Shown here in pieces: positions 1-8,990 of a DNA stretch of 64,000 nucleotides. Origin of the DNA: Sphingobacterium sp. BN32 (lineage in GTDB: Bacteria; Bacteroidota; Bacteroidia; Sphingobacteriales; Sphingobacteriaceae); the NCBI RefSeq assembly GCF_030503615.1, contig NZ_CP129963.1:2666001-2730000 (forward strand), written 5' to 3'. Both the position numbers and the translations under genes were made by a program. Position 1 is the stretch's first letter. Each line of letters begins with the position of its first letter. The notes below the pieces were generated by a model. That model was not told the origin of the DNA, ran no database searches, and saw only the letters and a list, made by a program, of their open reading frames with translations.

Positions 1-547
1 GCCTCCGGGGAAAAAGGTATTAGGCGTCATCCGACCTACATCAGAAATCGTGGATCAATTTACCAAAAGCAACAAGGTCGGTATTTTGGCGACACAAGGA
101 ACGGTAAACTCCGAATCCTATGTTATCGAGATCAACAAGTTTCATCCGCAGATTGATGTTTTTCAGCATGCTTGTCCTTTTTGGGTACCCTTGGTAGAAA
201 ATAACGAACTGCAGAGCGAGGGCGCTCATTACTTTGTGCAACAGGATATAGAAGAACTTCTTGCGCTTTCTCCGAATATAGACACTATCTTATTGGCCTG
301 CACACACTACCCCTTGCTATTGCCTATCATCGAAAAATATGTACCTGAAGGCATCAACATTATATCGCAAGGGAGGCTCGTTGCGGATAGCTTGGTCGAT
401 TATTTGCACCGACATCCGGAAGTGGAAGCGCAGTGTAGCAAAGGTAGCAAGCTGCAATTCTTCACGACCGATGATGCGAATGATTTCAATGAGAAGGCGG
501 AGATTTTCTTTGGGAAGAGAATTGCCTCGCAGACGATCAAAGTCTAG
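1..547 (+). CDS. murI: Glutamate racemase, 3' part (5' end outside window)
   Basis: Converts L-glutamate to D-glutamate for peptidoglycan in the cytoplasm. The reading frame is already open at base 2, so the start and the first catalytic Cys region lie upstream; about 181 residues are visible. The family motif ATQGTV follows the GVIRPTSEIV segment, and the second catalytic cysteine sits in LACTHYPLL about 110 residues into the visible part. The C-terminal GRLVADSLVDYL helix is also typical of the family. It converges on sufE, with a shared bidirectional terminator between them. No truncation is seen other than the window edge. Confidence 0.93.
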   Translation, partial: PPGKKVLGVIRPTSEIVDQFTKSNKVGILATQGTVNSESYVIEINKFHPQIDVFQHACPFWVPLVENNELQSEGAHYFVQQDIEELLALSPNIDTILLACTHYPLLLPIIEKYVPEGINIISQGRLVADSLVDYLHRHPEVEAQCSKGSKLQFFTTDDANDFNEKAEIFFGKRIASQTIKV

Positions 548-567
548 ATAAATAATATATACAAAAA

Positions 568-592
568 AAAGGTCGCATGTATTGCGACCTTT
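568..592. terminator. Bidirectional intrinsic terminator murI/sufE
   Basis: Ten-base-pair stem AAAGGTCGCA / TGCGACCTTT with a 5-nt loop. It is preceded by a run of A and followed by a T-rich tract, so it can serve the plus-strand murI and the minus-strand sufE. Confidence 0.85.
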
Positions 593-610
593 CTTTGTAT
601 ATATATTTTG

Positions 611-1033
611 TTAAATGCCCTGAGCTTGAAAAGCCAACGCATAGAGCTTCATCTGCTTCACCATAGACAACAAGCCGTTGGCACGCGTTGGCGACAAATG
701 TTCTTTTAACCCAATATTTTCGATAAAGTATAAATCTGCTTCTGCTATTTCCTTTGGACGATGTCCGGATAATACTTTTACCATCAGACTCACCAAGCCT
801 TTGGTGATAACAGCATCCGAATCTGCTGTAAAGTATAATTTACCATCTTTCACTTCTGGGAACAACCATACTTTGGATTGGCATCCTTTAATGATGTATT
901 GATCTTGTTTGTTTGCTTCGTCGATCAAAGGGAGCTCCTTCCCGAGTTGGATGATATATTCATATTTCTCCATCCAATCTTGGTAGAACGCAAAATCTTC
1001 GATTAACTCGTCTTGTATTTCGTTAATTGTCAT
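611..1033 (-). CDS. sufE: SufE-family sulfur acceptor
   Basis: A 140-residue SufE protein that takes persulfide sulfur from the cysteine desulfurase SufS for Fe-S cluster assembly. The single acceptor cysteine is in IIKGCQSKVWL near residue 50, the position expected for SufE. Length matches the family. It lies 6 bp downstream of sufS on the same strand, so the two are almost certainly cotranscribed. No sufBCD genes are in this window, so the scaffold genes must lie elsewhere. Confidence 0.92.
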   Translation of the reverse strand: MTINEIQDELIEDFAFYQDWMEKYEYIIQLGKELPLIDEANKQDQYIIKGCQSKVWLFPEVKDGKLYFTADSDAVITKGLVSLMVKVLSGHRPKEIAEADLYFIENIGLKEHLSPTRANGLLSMVKQMKLYALAFQAQGI

Positions 1034-1039
1034 ATCCTT

Positions 1040-2263
1040 TTATACCAGCATTGCCGTTGCGCGTTTTACACCAGCGACTAATGCGTCAATTTCTTCCTTT
1101 GTATTATAAACCGCTAAACTAGCACGCACTGTACCGGGAATATGGAATTGGTCCATCACTGGCTGTGCACAATGGTGCCCCGTACGAACGGCAATTCCCA
1201 ATTTATCGAGGATCACACCGATATCGTATGGATGTGTTCCATCGACAACAAAGGAAATCACTGAAGATTTTTCCTTGGCTGTTCCTATAAAGCGAATACC
1301 TTCCACTGTGCTCAACTGTTCTGTAGCATAGGCTAAAAGTTCGTCTTCATAGGCCTTAATATTGTCGATCCCCAGATCATTGATGTAGTCAATCGCAGCG
1401 TTTAAGGCAATTCCTGCCTCAATATTGGGTGTTCCCGCTTCGAATTTAAAGGGTAGTTCGTTATAAGTTGTTTTCTCAAACGTTACATCCTTTATCATAT
1501 CGCCGCCACCTTGGTAGGGAGGAATTTTATTTAACCATTCTTCTTTGCCATACAATACGCCGACACCTGTTGGGCCATACATCTTGTGGCCTGAGAAGGC
1601 TAGAAAATCAACATCCAATTCCTGTACATCAATCTTAATATGTTGCACCGCTTGGGCTGCATCTAGTAAAACCGGTACGCCTTGCGCATGCGCGAGTTGA
1701 ATGATTTCTCGAACCGGATTAATCGTTCCTAAGGCATTGGAAACATAGTTTACTGATACTAATTTAGTTTTCGCATTCAACAAGGCTTTGTATGCTTCCA
1801 TATCCAGTTCGCCTTCCTCATTCATCGGAATCACCTTTAGCGTGGCTCCCCGCTCTTCACACAACATCTGCCAAGGCACAATATTCGAGTGATGCTCCAT
1901 CGCCGAAACGATTATCTCATCTCCGGCATGGACAAACTCGCGACCGTAACAAGTAGCGACTAAGTTGATACTATCTGTTGTTCCTTTGGTGATGATGACC
2001 TCATAGTCATGGGCTGCATGGATAAATTCCTGTAGTTTTCTACGCGTTACTTCGAAGGCGTCGGTGGAAATTTGACTCAGGTAGTGAACACCACGATGCA
2101 CATTGCTGTTCATATCGGTATAATACGACATGATGGCATCAATGACTTGCTTAGGTTTCTGCGTTGTCGCGCCATTATCAAGGTAAATCAACGGTTTACC
2201 ATTCACCTGGCGTTTTAATATGGGGAAATCCTCACGGATTTTCTGTATAGCTAGATTACTCAA
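1040..2263 (-). CDS. sufS: Cysteine desulfurase SufS
   Basis: PLP-dependent class V aminotransferase-fold enzyme of 407 residues. It releases sulfur from cysteine as a persulfide on its own active-site cysteine and passes it to SufE. Visible marks are the N-terminal YLDNGATTQKP motif, the PLP lysine in AFSGHKMYGPTG (about residue 225) and the catalytic Cys in RTGHHCAQP (about residue 365); the RxGHHCA context identifies the SufS (group II) type rather than IscS. It is the first gene of the sufS-sufE pair and is divergent from the acyl-ACP desaturase. A minus-strand TAACTTTG box at 2287-2294 could be its -7 element. Confidence 0.95.
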   Translation of the reverse strand: MSNLAIQKIREDFPILKRQVNGKPLIYLDNGATTQKPKQVIDAIMSYYTDMNSNVHRGVHYLSQISTDAFEVTRRKLQEFIHAAHDYEVIITKGTTDSINLVATCYGREFVHAGDEIIVSAMEHHSNIVPWQMLCEERGATLKVIPMNEEGELDMEAYKALLNAKTKLVSVNYVSNALGTINPVREIIQLAHAQGVPVLLDAAQAVQHIKIDVQELDVDFLAFSGHKMYGPTGVGVLYGKEEWLNKIPPYQGGGDMIKDVTFEKTTYNELPFKFEAGTPNIEAGIALNAAIDYINDLGIDNIKAYEDELLAYATEQLSTVEGIRFIGTAKEKSSVISFVVDGTHPYDIGVILDKLGIAVRTGHHCAQPVMDQFHIPGTVRASLAVYNTKEEIDALVAGVKRATAMLV

Positions 2264-2400
2264 TTTATTCCGTATTGATGTGAAGACAAAGTTAACAATA
2301 ATGCCTACAATCTTAGTATATATTATCTAATATAAACGTAATAATTAGGGGTAAAAACGCAAACAAATGCTGCCTAATACTGTCTTACAGTTTATGGAAC

Positions 2401-2423
2401 TTCCTGCGTTTTTCTGGCAGGAA
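2401..2423 (+). promoter_or_regulatory. 7-bp inverted repeat upstream of desaturase
   Basis: TTCCTGC and GCAGGAA are perfect inverted arms separated by 9 nt, about 55 bp upstream of the desaturase start. It could be an operator or a short hairpin. No regulator is known from the sequence. Confidence 0.3.
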
Positions 2424-2461
2424 TTATGAAAATATAAAATATATATTAAATTTACTTTGAC

Positions 2462-2469
2462 TAACTTTG
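2462..2469 (+). promoter_or_regulatory. -7 box (TAACTTTG) of the desaturase promoter
   Basis: Perfect match to the Bacteroidota TAnnTTTG element, 8 nt before the chosen ATG at 2478. This makes the upstream TTG codon at 2457 an unlikely start and suggests a very short or absent 5' leader. Confidence 0.5.
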
Positions 2470-2477
2470 TTGTAATT

Positions 2478-3473
2478 ATGCAAGAATTACCATTAAATAT
2501 ACCAGAGGGCTCAAGAAAAGAAGTGATGACCTACTTGGAACCTTTCATGATCAATGAAATGTCTGAGTATTTGAAACCTGTTGAAGAGATGTGGCAACCT
2601 GCCGATTTCTTACCGGACTCCTCACGCGATACTTTTTTTGAGGAAGTGCGCGAACTACAAGAAAGCGCGAAAGAACTTCCTTATGATTTAGTAGCTGTAT
2701 TGATTGGTGACACCGTCACTGAGGAGGCTCTTCCTACTTACGAATCTTGGTTAACAATGGTGGATGATGTAGAGAAAAACGAGCAAGGTGGATGGATGAA
2801 ATGGGTTCGCGCTTGGACAGCAGAAGAAAACCGTCACGGCGACCTATTGAACAAGTACCTTTACTTGTCGGGACGTATTGATATGCGTCAGTTCGAAATC
2901 TCTGTACAATACTTAATTAAAGATGGATTTGATATCGGCACGGGAGCAGATCCTTATCGTAACTTTATATATACCTCCTTTCAAGAATTAGCAACGAATG
3001 TTTCGCACCGTCGTGTTGCTGGTATTTCTAAAAAAAGCGGTGATAAATTACTGGCTAAGATGTGTGGCGTAATTGCTGCCGATGAAGCTCGTCATGCTAA
3101 AGCATATATGTCATTTATCTCACATGCAATGGCTGTTGACCCTTCGGAGGTCATGATCGCATTTGAAGATATGATGCGCAAGAAAATTGTGATGCCGGCG
3201 CACTTCTTAAGAGAATCTGGCGAACCACAAGGCGAGGCTTTTGCACACTTCTCTGATGCTGCACAGCGTTTAGGAGTTTATACGGCCTTAGACTATGTGG
3301 ATATTTTAAAAGAACTTATTGCCGATTGGAAGATCGATAAAGTTTCTGGTCTGAACGAAAAAGGCGAGAAAGCGAGAGATTATTTAATGCGTCTTCCAGA
3401 TCGTTTATTACGCTTAGCGGATAGAATGAGTATTCCCGAGAAGCAATATAATTTCAAATGGATTTATGGATAG
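2478..3473 (+). CDS. Acyl-ACP desaturase (plant-type, diiron)
   Basis: Soluble ferritin-like diiron desaturase of 331 residues that would introduce a cis double bond into acyl-ACP, making unsaturated fatty acids aerobically. The two iron-ligand motifs are clear: EENRHG (about residue 115) and DEARHA (about residue 205), as in stearoyl-ACP desaturases. The frame can be extended to a TTG at 2457, but that codon overlaps a promoter-like -7 box, so ATG 2478 (MQELPLNIPEG) is preferred. The gene stands alone with its own terminator. The ferredoxin and ferredoxin reductase genes 0.6-2 kb downstream could supply electrons to it, but that link is inference. Confidence 0.9.
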   Translation: MQELPLNIPEGSRKEVMTYLEPFMINEMSEYLKPVEEMWQPADFLPDSSRDTFFEEVRELQESAKELPYDLVAVLIGDTVTEEALPTYESWLTMVDDVEKNEQGGWMKWVRAWTAEENRHGDLLNKYLYLSGRIDMRQFEISVQYLIKDGFDIGTGADPYRNFIYTSFQELATNVSHRRVAGISKKSGDKLLAKMCGVIAADEARHAKAYMSFISHAMAVDPSEVMIAFEDMMRKKIVMPAHFLRESGEPQGEAFAHFSDAAQRLGVYTALDYVDILKELIADWKIDKVSGLNEKGEKARDYLMRLPDRLLRLADRMSIPEKQYNFKWIYG

Positions 3474-3500
3474 TGATCTCACTATCAAAATTATAAAGGG

Positions 3501-3525
3501 AAGCTGTCGAAAGGCAGCTTTTTTT
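3501..3525 (+). terminator. Terminator of desaturase gene
   Basis: Stem AAGCTGTC / GGCAGCTT with a GAAA tetraloop (one G-T wobble), followed directly by a T tract. Confidence 0.8.
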
Positions 3526-3654
3526 GTTTCTAGCTGTTAAGAAAGCTCCTCGAGCGAACTATAAGAAACAAAGTTATTTCTATGTCAAAAGTATTCTGAT
3601 TATCTGTTATCACATAAATATTCCTTAGCTTTACTTGACATACTAATAATTGTT

Positions 3655-4092
3655 ATGCTAACGGAATCCTTTAATCAATATTCTTTCATCTTAGATCAGA
3701 CGGCGCGTCGTGTGAAGCAATTTGCGCAAAATTCCTTCGCAGCTCATGGCATTGATTTGACTGTGGATCAGTGGTCGGTTTTGAAAACGTTGTACGAAGA
3801 TGCGGACCATACGCATCGGGAATTAGCGGAATTGTGCGGAAAGGATCAACCTACCATGACGAGAATCATTGACCTTCTGTTGAAAAAGGGTTATGTTGTC
3901 CGTGTTGAACATCCTACCGATCGCCGCTGTTTGCTTCTACATTTGACCGAAGCGGGGCGTGCAAAGGTGGATCGGTTAGCTCCCTTAGTGAAAGAGTTTA
4001 GGATGAAAGCGTGGGAAAACCTTTCGCAGGAAGATTTCGACCATTTTACGAGAATATTGAACACTATTTATAATAATCTAGAAACAAAATAG
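3655..4092 (+). CDS. MarR-family transcriptional regulator
   Basis: A 145-residue winged-helix DNA-binding protein. The MarR pattern is clear: recognition-helix region KDQPTMTRIIDLL followed by the wing sequence HPTDRRCLLLHLTEAG. MarR proteins usually act as dimeric repressors relieved by small aromatic ligands or by thiol oxidation. It is the first gene of a tight cluster with a ferredoxin-NADP reductase (2 bp downstream) and a ferredoxin, so it may control that redox pair as well as itself. The ligand cannot be read from the sequence. Confidence 0.9.
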   Translation: MLTESFNQYSFILDQTARRVKQFAQNSFAAHGIDLTVDQWSVLKTLYEDADHTHRELAELCGKDQPTMTRIIDLLLKKGYVVRVEHPTDRRCLLLHLTEAGRAKVDRLAPLVKEFRMKAWENLSQEDFDHFTRILNTIYNNLETK

Positions 4093-4094
4093 AT

Positions 4095-5099
4095 ATGATC
4101 ACAACAGATATTTGTATCATCGGAGCAGGACCAGTTGGTCTATTCGCAGTATTTGAAGCCGGTTTGTTGAAGATGAGATGCCATTTAATCGATGCATTAC
4201 CTCAGATTGGAGGTCAATTGTCAGAGATCTATCCGCACAAGCCTATTTACGATATCCCAGGTTACCCAAGTATTACGGCGCAGCAGTTAATCGACAATCA
4301 GATGGAGCAGATCGCTCCATTCCACCCAACCTTTACCTTAGGTGAACGTGTCGATCAGCTACAGAAGTTAGATGATGGTTCATATTATGTCATCGGAACC
4401 GAGGGTACAGTTATTCATTGCCAAGTGGTTGTCATCGCTGGCGGTTTGGGCTGTTTTGAACCTAGAAAGCCGGAATTAGAAAATTTAGAACGTTTTGAAG
4501 GTCAGAATGTTCATTATATGGTGAAGAACCCTGAGCGATTCAGAGATCAGCGTATTGTAATTGCAGGTGGTGGCGACTCCGCTTTAGACTGGACAATTTT
4601 CTTAGCAGACATTGCCAAAGAAGTGACTTTAGTGCACCGCAGCGATAGCTTCCGCGGCGCACCAGATTCTGCAGAAAAGGTTTTTAATCTAGCGCAGGAT
4701 GGGAAGATTAATTTGTTGCTTTCCCATAATCTGCAAAAACTGGATGGAAACGGGACTTTAGAGAGTATTCATCTGATCAATAAAGCGAAAGAAGAAGTTG
4801 TTGTTCCTACCGATCATTTCATTCCATTGTATGGCTTGAGTCCGAAACTTGGACCCATTGCCGATTGGGGATTGACGATTGATAAGAATGCGATTGAGGT
4901 GAATACATTTGACTATTCAACGAACGTTGAGCGCATTTTCGCTATCGGCGATATCAATACCTATCCAGGTAAATTGAAACTGATTCTTTGTGGTTACCAC
5001 GAGGCTGCATTAATGGCTCAATCAGCTTTCAAATATGTTTATCCGGATCAGAAATTAAGCTTTAAGTACACTACCGTTAATGGTATTAATGCATTTTAA
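4095..5099 (+). CDS. Ferredoxin--NADP+ reductase (thioredoxin-reductase-like)
   Basis: FAD/NADPH flavoprotein of 334 residues in the TrxR-like FNR group. It carries GAGPVGLFAVFEAG as the FAD-binding Rossmann motif at the N terminus, the IGGQLSEIYPHKPIYDIPG segment typical of this group, and GGGDSALDW as the NADPH-binding motif (about residue 160). It lacks the CxxC redox pair of thioredoxin reductases, which supports an electron-transfer role. It starts 2 bp after the MarR gene and ends 2 bp before a 2Fe-2S ferredoxin, its likely redox partner. Confidence 0.9.
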   Translation: MITTDICIIGAGPVGLFAVFEAGLLKMRCHLIDALPQIGGQLSEIYPHKPIYDIPGYPSITAQQLIDNQMEQIAPFHPTFTLGERVDQLQKLDDGSYYVIGTEGTVIHCQVVVIAGGLGCFEPRKPELENLERFEGQNVHYMVKNPERFRDQRIVIAGGGDSALDWTIFLADIAKEVTLVHRSDSFRGAPDSAEKVFNLAQDGKINLLLSHNLQKLDGNGTLESIHLINKAKEEVVVPTDHFIPLYGLSPKLGPIADWGLTIDKNAIEVNTFDYSTNVERIFAIGDINTYPGKLKLILCGYHEAALMAQSAFKYVYPDQKLSFKYTTVNGINAF

Positions 5100-5101
5100 T
5101 T

Positions 5102-5431
5102 ATGGAAAATATCATTAACATCGAAGTCGAAGACCGCGACGGTACAACAAAGAGCGTTGAAGTTCCTACAGATATCAATTTGAGCTTGATGGAAATCCTG
5201 AAGGCCTCGGAATATGATATCCTTGCAACCTGTGGCGGAATGGCATTATGCGCGACCTGCCACGTGGAAGTATTAGCAGGTGCGGAGCACCTCGCCGAGC
5301 CTGAGGACCAGGAATTGGATATGCTAGATACATTGCCAGATTTGACGGATAGCAGCAGACTAGCCTGTCAACTTCGGTTAAACAATAGTAATGAGGGATT
5401 AAAGGTAAAAATTAGAGGTAGTTTGCAGTAA
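5102..5431 (+). CDS. 2Fe-2S ferredoxin
   Basis: A 109-residue plant/adrenodoxin-type ferredoxin. The cluster ligands are visible as CGGMALCATCHVEV (C-x5-C-x2-C) and a distal cysteine in SRLACQLRL. The spacing and the acidic region before the last cysteine resemble adrenodoxin-like proteins. It is immediately downstream of the NADP+ reductase gene, so NADPH to reductase to ferredoxin electron flow is likely. Possible acceptors include the diiron desaturase upstream; this is inference. Confidence 0.9.
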   Translation: MENIINIEVEDRDGTTKSVEVPTDINLSLMEILKASEYDILATCGGMALCATCHVEVLAGAEHLAEPEDQELDMLDTLPDLTDSSRLACQLRLNNSNEGLKVKIRGSLQ

Positions 5432-5618
5432 GGATTTTGGTAGTGTATTTTTAACACTATTAAGACATAATGTAAATTACTGATTAGAAGATAAATAGAT
5501 GCAAATCCGGCAATTAACGTTGGTTTAAACTTAAAATAATGTAACATTTTAATGGATTAGACGATAAAATGTCGGATATTTGTGCCTTATTTTAAAATTC
5601 TTATAACAAGAGAGCATT

Positions 5619-6935
5619 ATGTTATTAAATCGTTCTGAACGAAACTTTCCTAGAGTTATCGTAATTGGAGCTGGGTTTGGTGGTGTTGAAGTTGCGAGAC
5701 AATTGAAGAACAAAGAAGTGGAGGTTTTACTGATAGACCGAAACAACTACCATACTTTTCAGCCCTTGATGTACCAAGTTGCTACTGGGACATTAGCGTC
5801 AGATTCCATCTCCTTTCCTATCCGGAAGATGTTCAAGAATCAAAAGAACTTTCGATTCCGATTAGCGGAAGTTCTTCATATTGATACAGCGAACAAAATC
5901 GTACAAACATCTGTTGCGGATTACGACTATGATTACTTAGTTGTTGCTACAGGTGCTACGTCGAATTTCTTCGGGAATAAGGAGGTTGAGAAGTACGCTT
6001 TACCCATGAAGAACATTGTGGAAGCACTCAATATCCGCAGTTACCTATTACAGAATCTGGAGGAAGCTGTTCTACGCAAGAATGCCTCTGATCGCGAGCG
6101 TTATTTAAACTTCGTTGTGGTTGGTGGTGGACCTACTGGCGTTGAACTTTCTGGAGCGATTGCAGAGTATCAGCAACACATGCTCAAGATTGATTATCCT
6201 GAATTGTCTACCTATGAAATGAAAGTTCACTTGGTAGAAGGGACGGGCAAGATCTTAGGCGCACTTTCCGAAAAGTCGTCCCGCGATGCGGAACGTTATT
6301 TGAAAGAACTAGGCGTTAATATCGTGTTGAATACGACGGTGAATGGATACGACGGTAATACGGTGACTCTTTCTTCTGGCGAACAAATCCCTACGAAAAC
6401 GGTGATTTGGGGTGCCGGTGTTATGGGACAGATGCCTACAGGTATTAAAGAAGAGATTATCCAACGTGGTAACCGTATCAAGATCGACGAGCAGTGTCGT
6501 GTAGAAGGCGAGAATGATATCTATGCTATCGGTGATGTATCGGCATTGATTACGGACGAAAATCCTAGAGGCTTACCTGGCGTCGCGCCTGTTGCGCAGC
6601 AACAAGGTAAGTATGTTGCAAATCATATCATCAATTCACTCAATAAACAAAGCACCGAAAACTTTAAATACTTCGACAAGGGGTCTATGGCAACGGTTGG
6701 ACGTGCAAGAGCAGTTGTAGATTTGGGCAATTTCCATATGAAAGGATTTTTAGCTTGGGCTACTTGGATGTTTGTGCACTTAGTGTCTATATTCGGATTT
6801 AGAAATCGAGTGGTTACTTTTGTGAACTGGACGATTAAGTTCTTAACGCGAAACTCAGGAATACGATTGATCATCCATAAGTACAATCGTCCTGAACCGA
6901 GCAAGCCGGTTGTATCAGTTCCTGAACAACAATAA
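5619..6935 (+). CDS. ndh: Type II NADH dehydrogenase (NDH-2)
   Basis: Non-proton-pumping NADH:menaquinone oxidoreductase of 438 residues. The FAD motif VIGAGFGGVEVARQL is near residue 15, the NADH motif VVGGGPTGVELSGAIAEY near residue 170, and the C-terminal FAD contact AIGDVS near residue 305. The C terminus has hydrophobic and amphipathic segments (around MKGFLAWATWMFVHLVSIFG) that would anchor it on the inner face of the membrane. It is separated from the ferredoxin gene by 187 bp and has its own terminator, so it is probably a separate transcription unit. Confidence 0.92.
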   Translation: MLLNRSERNFPRVIVIGAGFGGVEVARQLKNKEVEVLLIDRNNYHTFQPLMYQVATGTLASDSISFPIRKMFKNQKNFRFRLAEVLHIDTANKIVQTSVADYDYDYLVVATGATSNFFGNKEVEKYALPMKNIVEALNIRSYLLQNLEEAVLRKNASDRERYLNFVVVGGGPTGVELSGAIAEYQQHMLKIDYPELSTYEMKVHLVEGTGKILGALSEKSSRDAERYLKELGVNIVLNTTVNGYDGNTVTLSSGEQIPTKTVIWGAGVMGQMPTGIKEEIIQRGNRIKIDEQCRVEGENDIYAIGDVSALITDENPRGLPGVAPVAQQQGKYVANHIINSLNKQSTENFKYFDKGSMATVGRARAVVDLGNFHMKGFLAWATWMFVHLVSIFGFRNRVVTFVNWTIKFLTRNSGIRLIIHKYNRPEPSKPVVSVPEQQ

Positions 6936-6964
6936 TGTAAAACAAAACAAACTAAACATATGAG

Positions 6965-6995
6965 AAGGCTGTCTATTGAATAGATAGCCTTTTTT
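6965..6995 (+). terminator. Terminator of ndh
   Basis: Twelve-base-pair stem (arms starting AAGGCTGTCTAT, one G-T wobble) with a 3-nt loop and a following T run. Confidence 0.85.
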
Positions 6996-7139
6996 GTTGG
7001 CTTTTTAGCGCATTTTATAGTCTGATTTGTTAAAAGATGTTAATCTAAGCTGCTGTTGAGACGAAAGGCATCAGTATTGCGTTATTAGTGTAGTAAAAGA
7101 GTAAAAATTTCATAATTTAGGTTAATAATTGGTTTGGTA

Positions 7140-7172
7140 AAAATCCTGAGGTTCCCCGCCTCAGGATTTTTT
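7140..7172 (+). terminator. Second strong terminator upstream of polX
   Basis: Perfect 12-bp stem AAAATCCTGAGG / CCTCAGGATTTT with a 7-nt loop and a T tract. It lies about 150 bp beyond the ndh terminator, so it may end a small unannotated transcript from 7000-7139. It also shows that the polX frame should not be extended upstream across it. Confidence 0.8.
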
Positions 7173-7263
7173 ATTTGTGGCAGCTTTCATTTGGTTTCGA
7201 GCCGTTTGCCCTGCTATTACCCCTCGCTTAAGTGTCTCAAAGCTTTTATTGAAATAAGATTTG

Positions 7264-7271
7264 TATTTTTG
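7264..7271 (+). promoter_or_regulatory. -7 box (TATTTTTG) of polX
   Basis: Matches TAnnTTTG and lies 21 nt before the ATG at 7293. No clear -33 TTG at ideal spacing. Confidence 0.45.
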
Positions 7272-7292
7272 GGTTTCACCAACAACATCATC

Positions 7293-8963
7293 ATGACAAA
7301 TAAAGACATAGCTAAAGTATTCAAATTATGTGGTCAGCTTATGGAGCTTCACAATGAGAATCCTTTTCGAACAAAAGCTATGGCAGGCGCTGCCTTTCGT
7401 ATTGATAAATTACCGTTCGCAGCTAGCGGTTCGAACTTGGAAGAACTTAGCGAGCAACCGAATATTGGAAAAAGCACCGCCGAAAAAATCATGCAGGTGA
7501 TTACGACAGGAACCTTTCCGGATTTGGAGAAGTTGCTGGAGAAAACACCGGAGGGTATTGTTGAGATGCTGAAAATAAAAGGCCTAGGCCCGAAGAAGAT
7601 TCAAATTATTTGGAATGACCTAGCGATTGAATCGGTGGGGGAACTTTACTATGCCTGCAATGAGAACAGATTGGTCGAAGCCAAAGGATTTGGATTAAAG
7701 ACACAAGAAGACATCAAAAAAGCGATCGAGTTCTCGATTGCTAATCAAGGCTGGTATCTATTTGCTAAGGTATTGAAGTCGGCCGATACAATTTTTGCAT
7801 CGCTGAAAGCAAGCCTGAACGATTATCAGCTTGAATTTACGGGCGATTTCCGCCGGAAGGCGGAGGTACTGCAGCATGTTGAGCTAATTACTGATGCACC
7901 GCATGCGGTTGCTGTAGAAGCCGTTAAAGCGCTCGACAATGAGTTTGCTGTAGATGCTGACGGTAGCTCGTTAAACTTTCGGGACGAAAACAACATCCCT
8001 TTTAGAGTTCACCTTAGCAATACCGAAGATTTCGCTAAGAATTTACTACTAACCACAGGCTCGCCTTTGCATATTGAACTCTTAAAGAACTTCGGGGAAA
8101 TACCTTCATTAGGTAGCGAGAATGCCATCTATACTGCATTAGGATTATCCTACATTGAACCGGAGCTGCGTGAAGGAACAAATGAAATTGAGCTTGCTAA
8201 AAATAGCGCACTACCGCAATTGATAACTTATTCTGATCTTAAGGGCTCGCTGCATAACCACTCGACTTACAGTGATGGGGTGCACAGCTTAAAAGAAATG
8301 GCGCAATACCTTCGGGATGAGTTAAAGATGGAATATCTGGGCATATGTGATCACTCGAAGACGGCGGTCTATGCAAATGGACTTTCCATCGAACGCTTAG
8401 CACAGCAATGGGCGGAGATTGACGTATTGAACGCGGAACTGGCGCCCTTCAAAATATTCAAGGGCATTGAGTCGGATATTCTTTCCGACGGCTCGCTCGA
8501 TTACCCCGATGAGGTATTAGCGAAGTTTGATTTCGTTGTGGCCTCTATCCACAGCAACTTGAAGATGGATGAGGAAAAAGCAACTACGCGGTTAATCAAA
8601 GCGATCGAAAACCCTTATACGACAATATTAGGTCATCCAACCGGTCGACTTTTGCTATCTCGCGCGGGTTATCCCATTGATTTTAAGAAAGTAATCGACG
8701 CATGTGCGGCGAATAATGTGGTGATTGAAATCAATGCAAATCCACTACGTTTAGACCTGGATTGGCGTTGGCATCAATACGCTTTAGAAAAAGGAGTTTT
8801 ACTCTCCGTGAACCCCGATGCTCACCGCAAGGAAGGCTTTCTAGATATGGAATTCGGAATCTACGTTGCAAGAAAAGGCGGCCTATCTGCTGATAAATGT
8901 CTGAACGCTCTTTCATTGGAAGAGATTACTTGCTACTTCAATAATCGTAAGTCGAACGCTTAA
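7293..8963 (+). CDS. PolX-type DNA polymerase/PHP exonuclease
   Basis: A 556-residue family X polymerase with a C-terminal PHP nuclease domain, expected to act in gap-filling DNA repair. Helix-hairpin-helix segments occur around residues 45-130 (LSEQPNIGKSTAEKI and MLKIKGLGPKKI). The PHP domain begins near residue 325 with LKGSLHNHSTYSDG and continues with CDHSKTA and a distal NPDAHR. The frame is open upstream to 7134, but that part spans a strong terminator and a promoter box, so ATG 7293 (MTNKDIAKVF) is chosen. Whether the polymerase domain keeps all catalytic acidic residues was not resolved, so the exonuclease may be the main activity. Confidence 0.88.
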   Translation: MTNKDIAKVFKLCGQLMELHNENPFRTKAMAGAAFRIDKLPFAASGSNLEELSEQPNIGKSTAEKIMQVITTGTFPDLEKLLEKTPEGIVEMLKIKGLGPKKIQIIWNDLAIESVGELYYACNENRLVEAKGFGLKTQEDIKKAIEFSIANQGWYLFAKVLKSADTIFASLKASLNDYQLEFTGDFRRKAEVLQHVELITDAPHAVAVEAVKALDNEFAVDADGSSLNFRDENNIPFRVHLSNTEDFAKNLLLTTGSPLHIELLKNFGEIPSLGSENAIYTALGLSYIEPELREGTNEIELAKNSALPQLITYSDLKGSLHNHSTYSDGVHSLKEMAQYLRDELKMEYLGICDHSKTAVYANGLSIERLAQQWAEIDVLNAELAPFKIFKGIESDILSDGSLDYPDEVLAKFDFVVASIHSNLKMDEEKATTRLIKAIENPYTTILGHPTGRLLLSRAGYPIDFKKVIDACAANNVVIEINANPLRLDLDWRWHQYALEKGVLLSVNPDAHRKEGFLDMEFGIYVARKGGLSADKCLNALSLEEITCYFNNRKSNA

Positions 8964-8990
8964 TGCTTATATTAACCTAAAAGATTATTC

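Noticed and set aside
7134..7292. Upstream extension of the polX frame by 53 codons
   Set aside because: It would cross a perfect 12-bp terminator (7140-7172) and a TATTTTTG promoter box; the family N terminus starts at ATG 7293.
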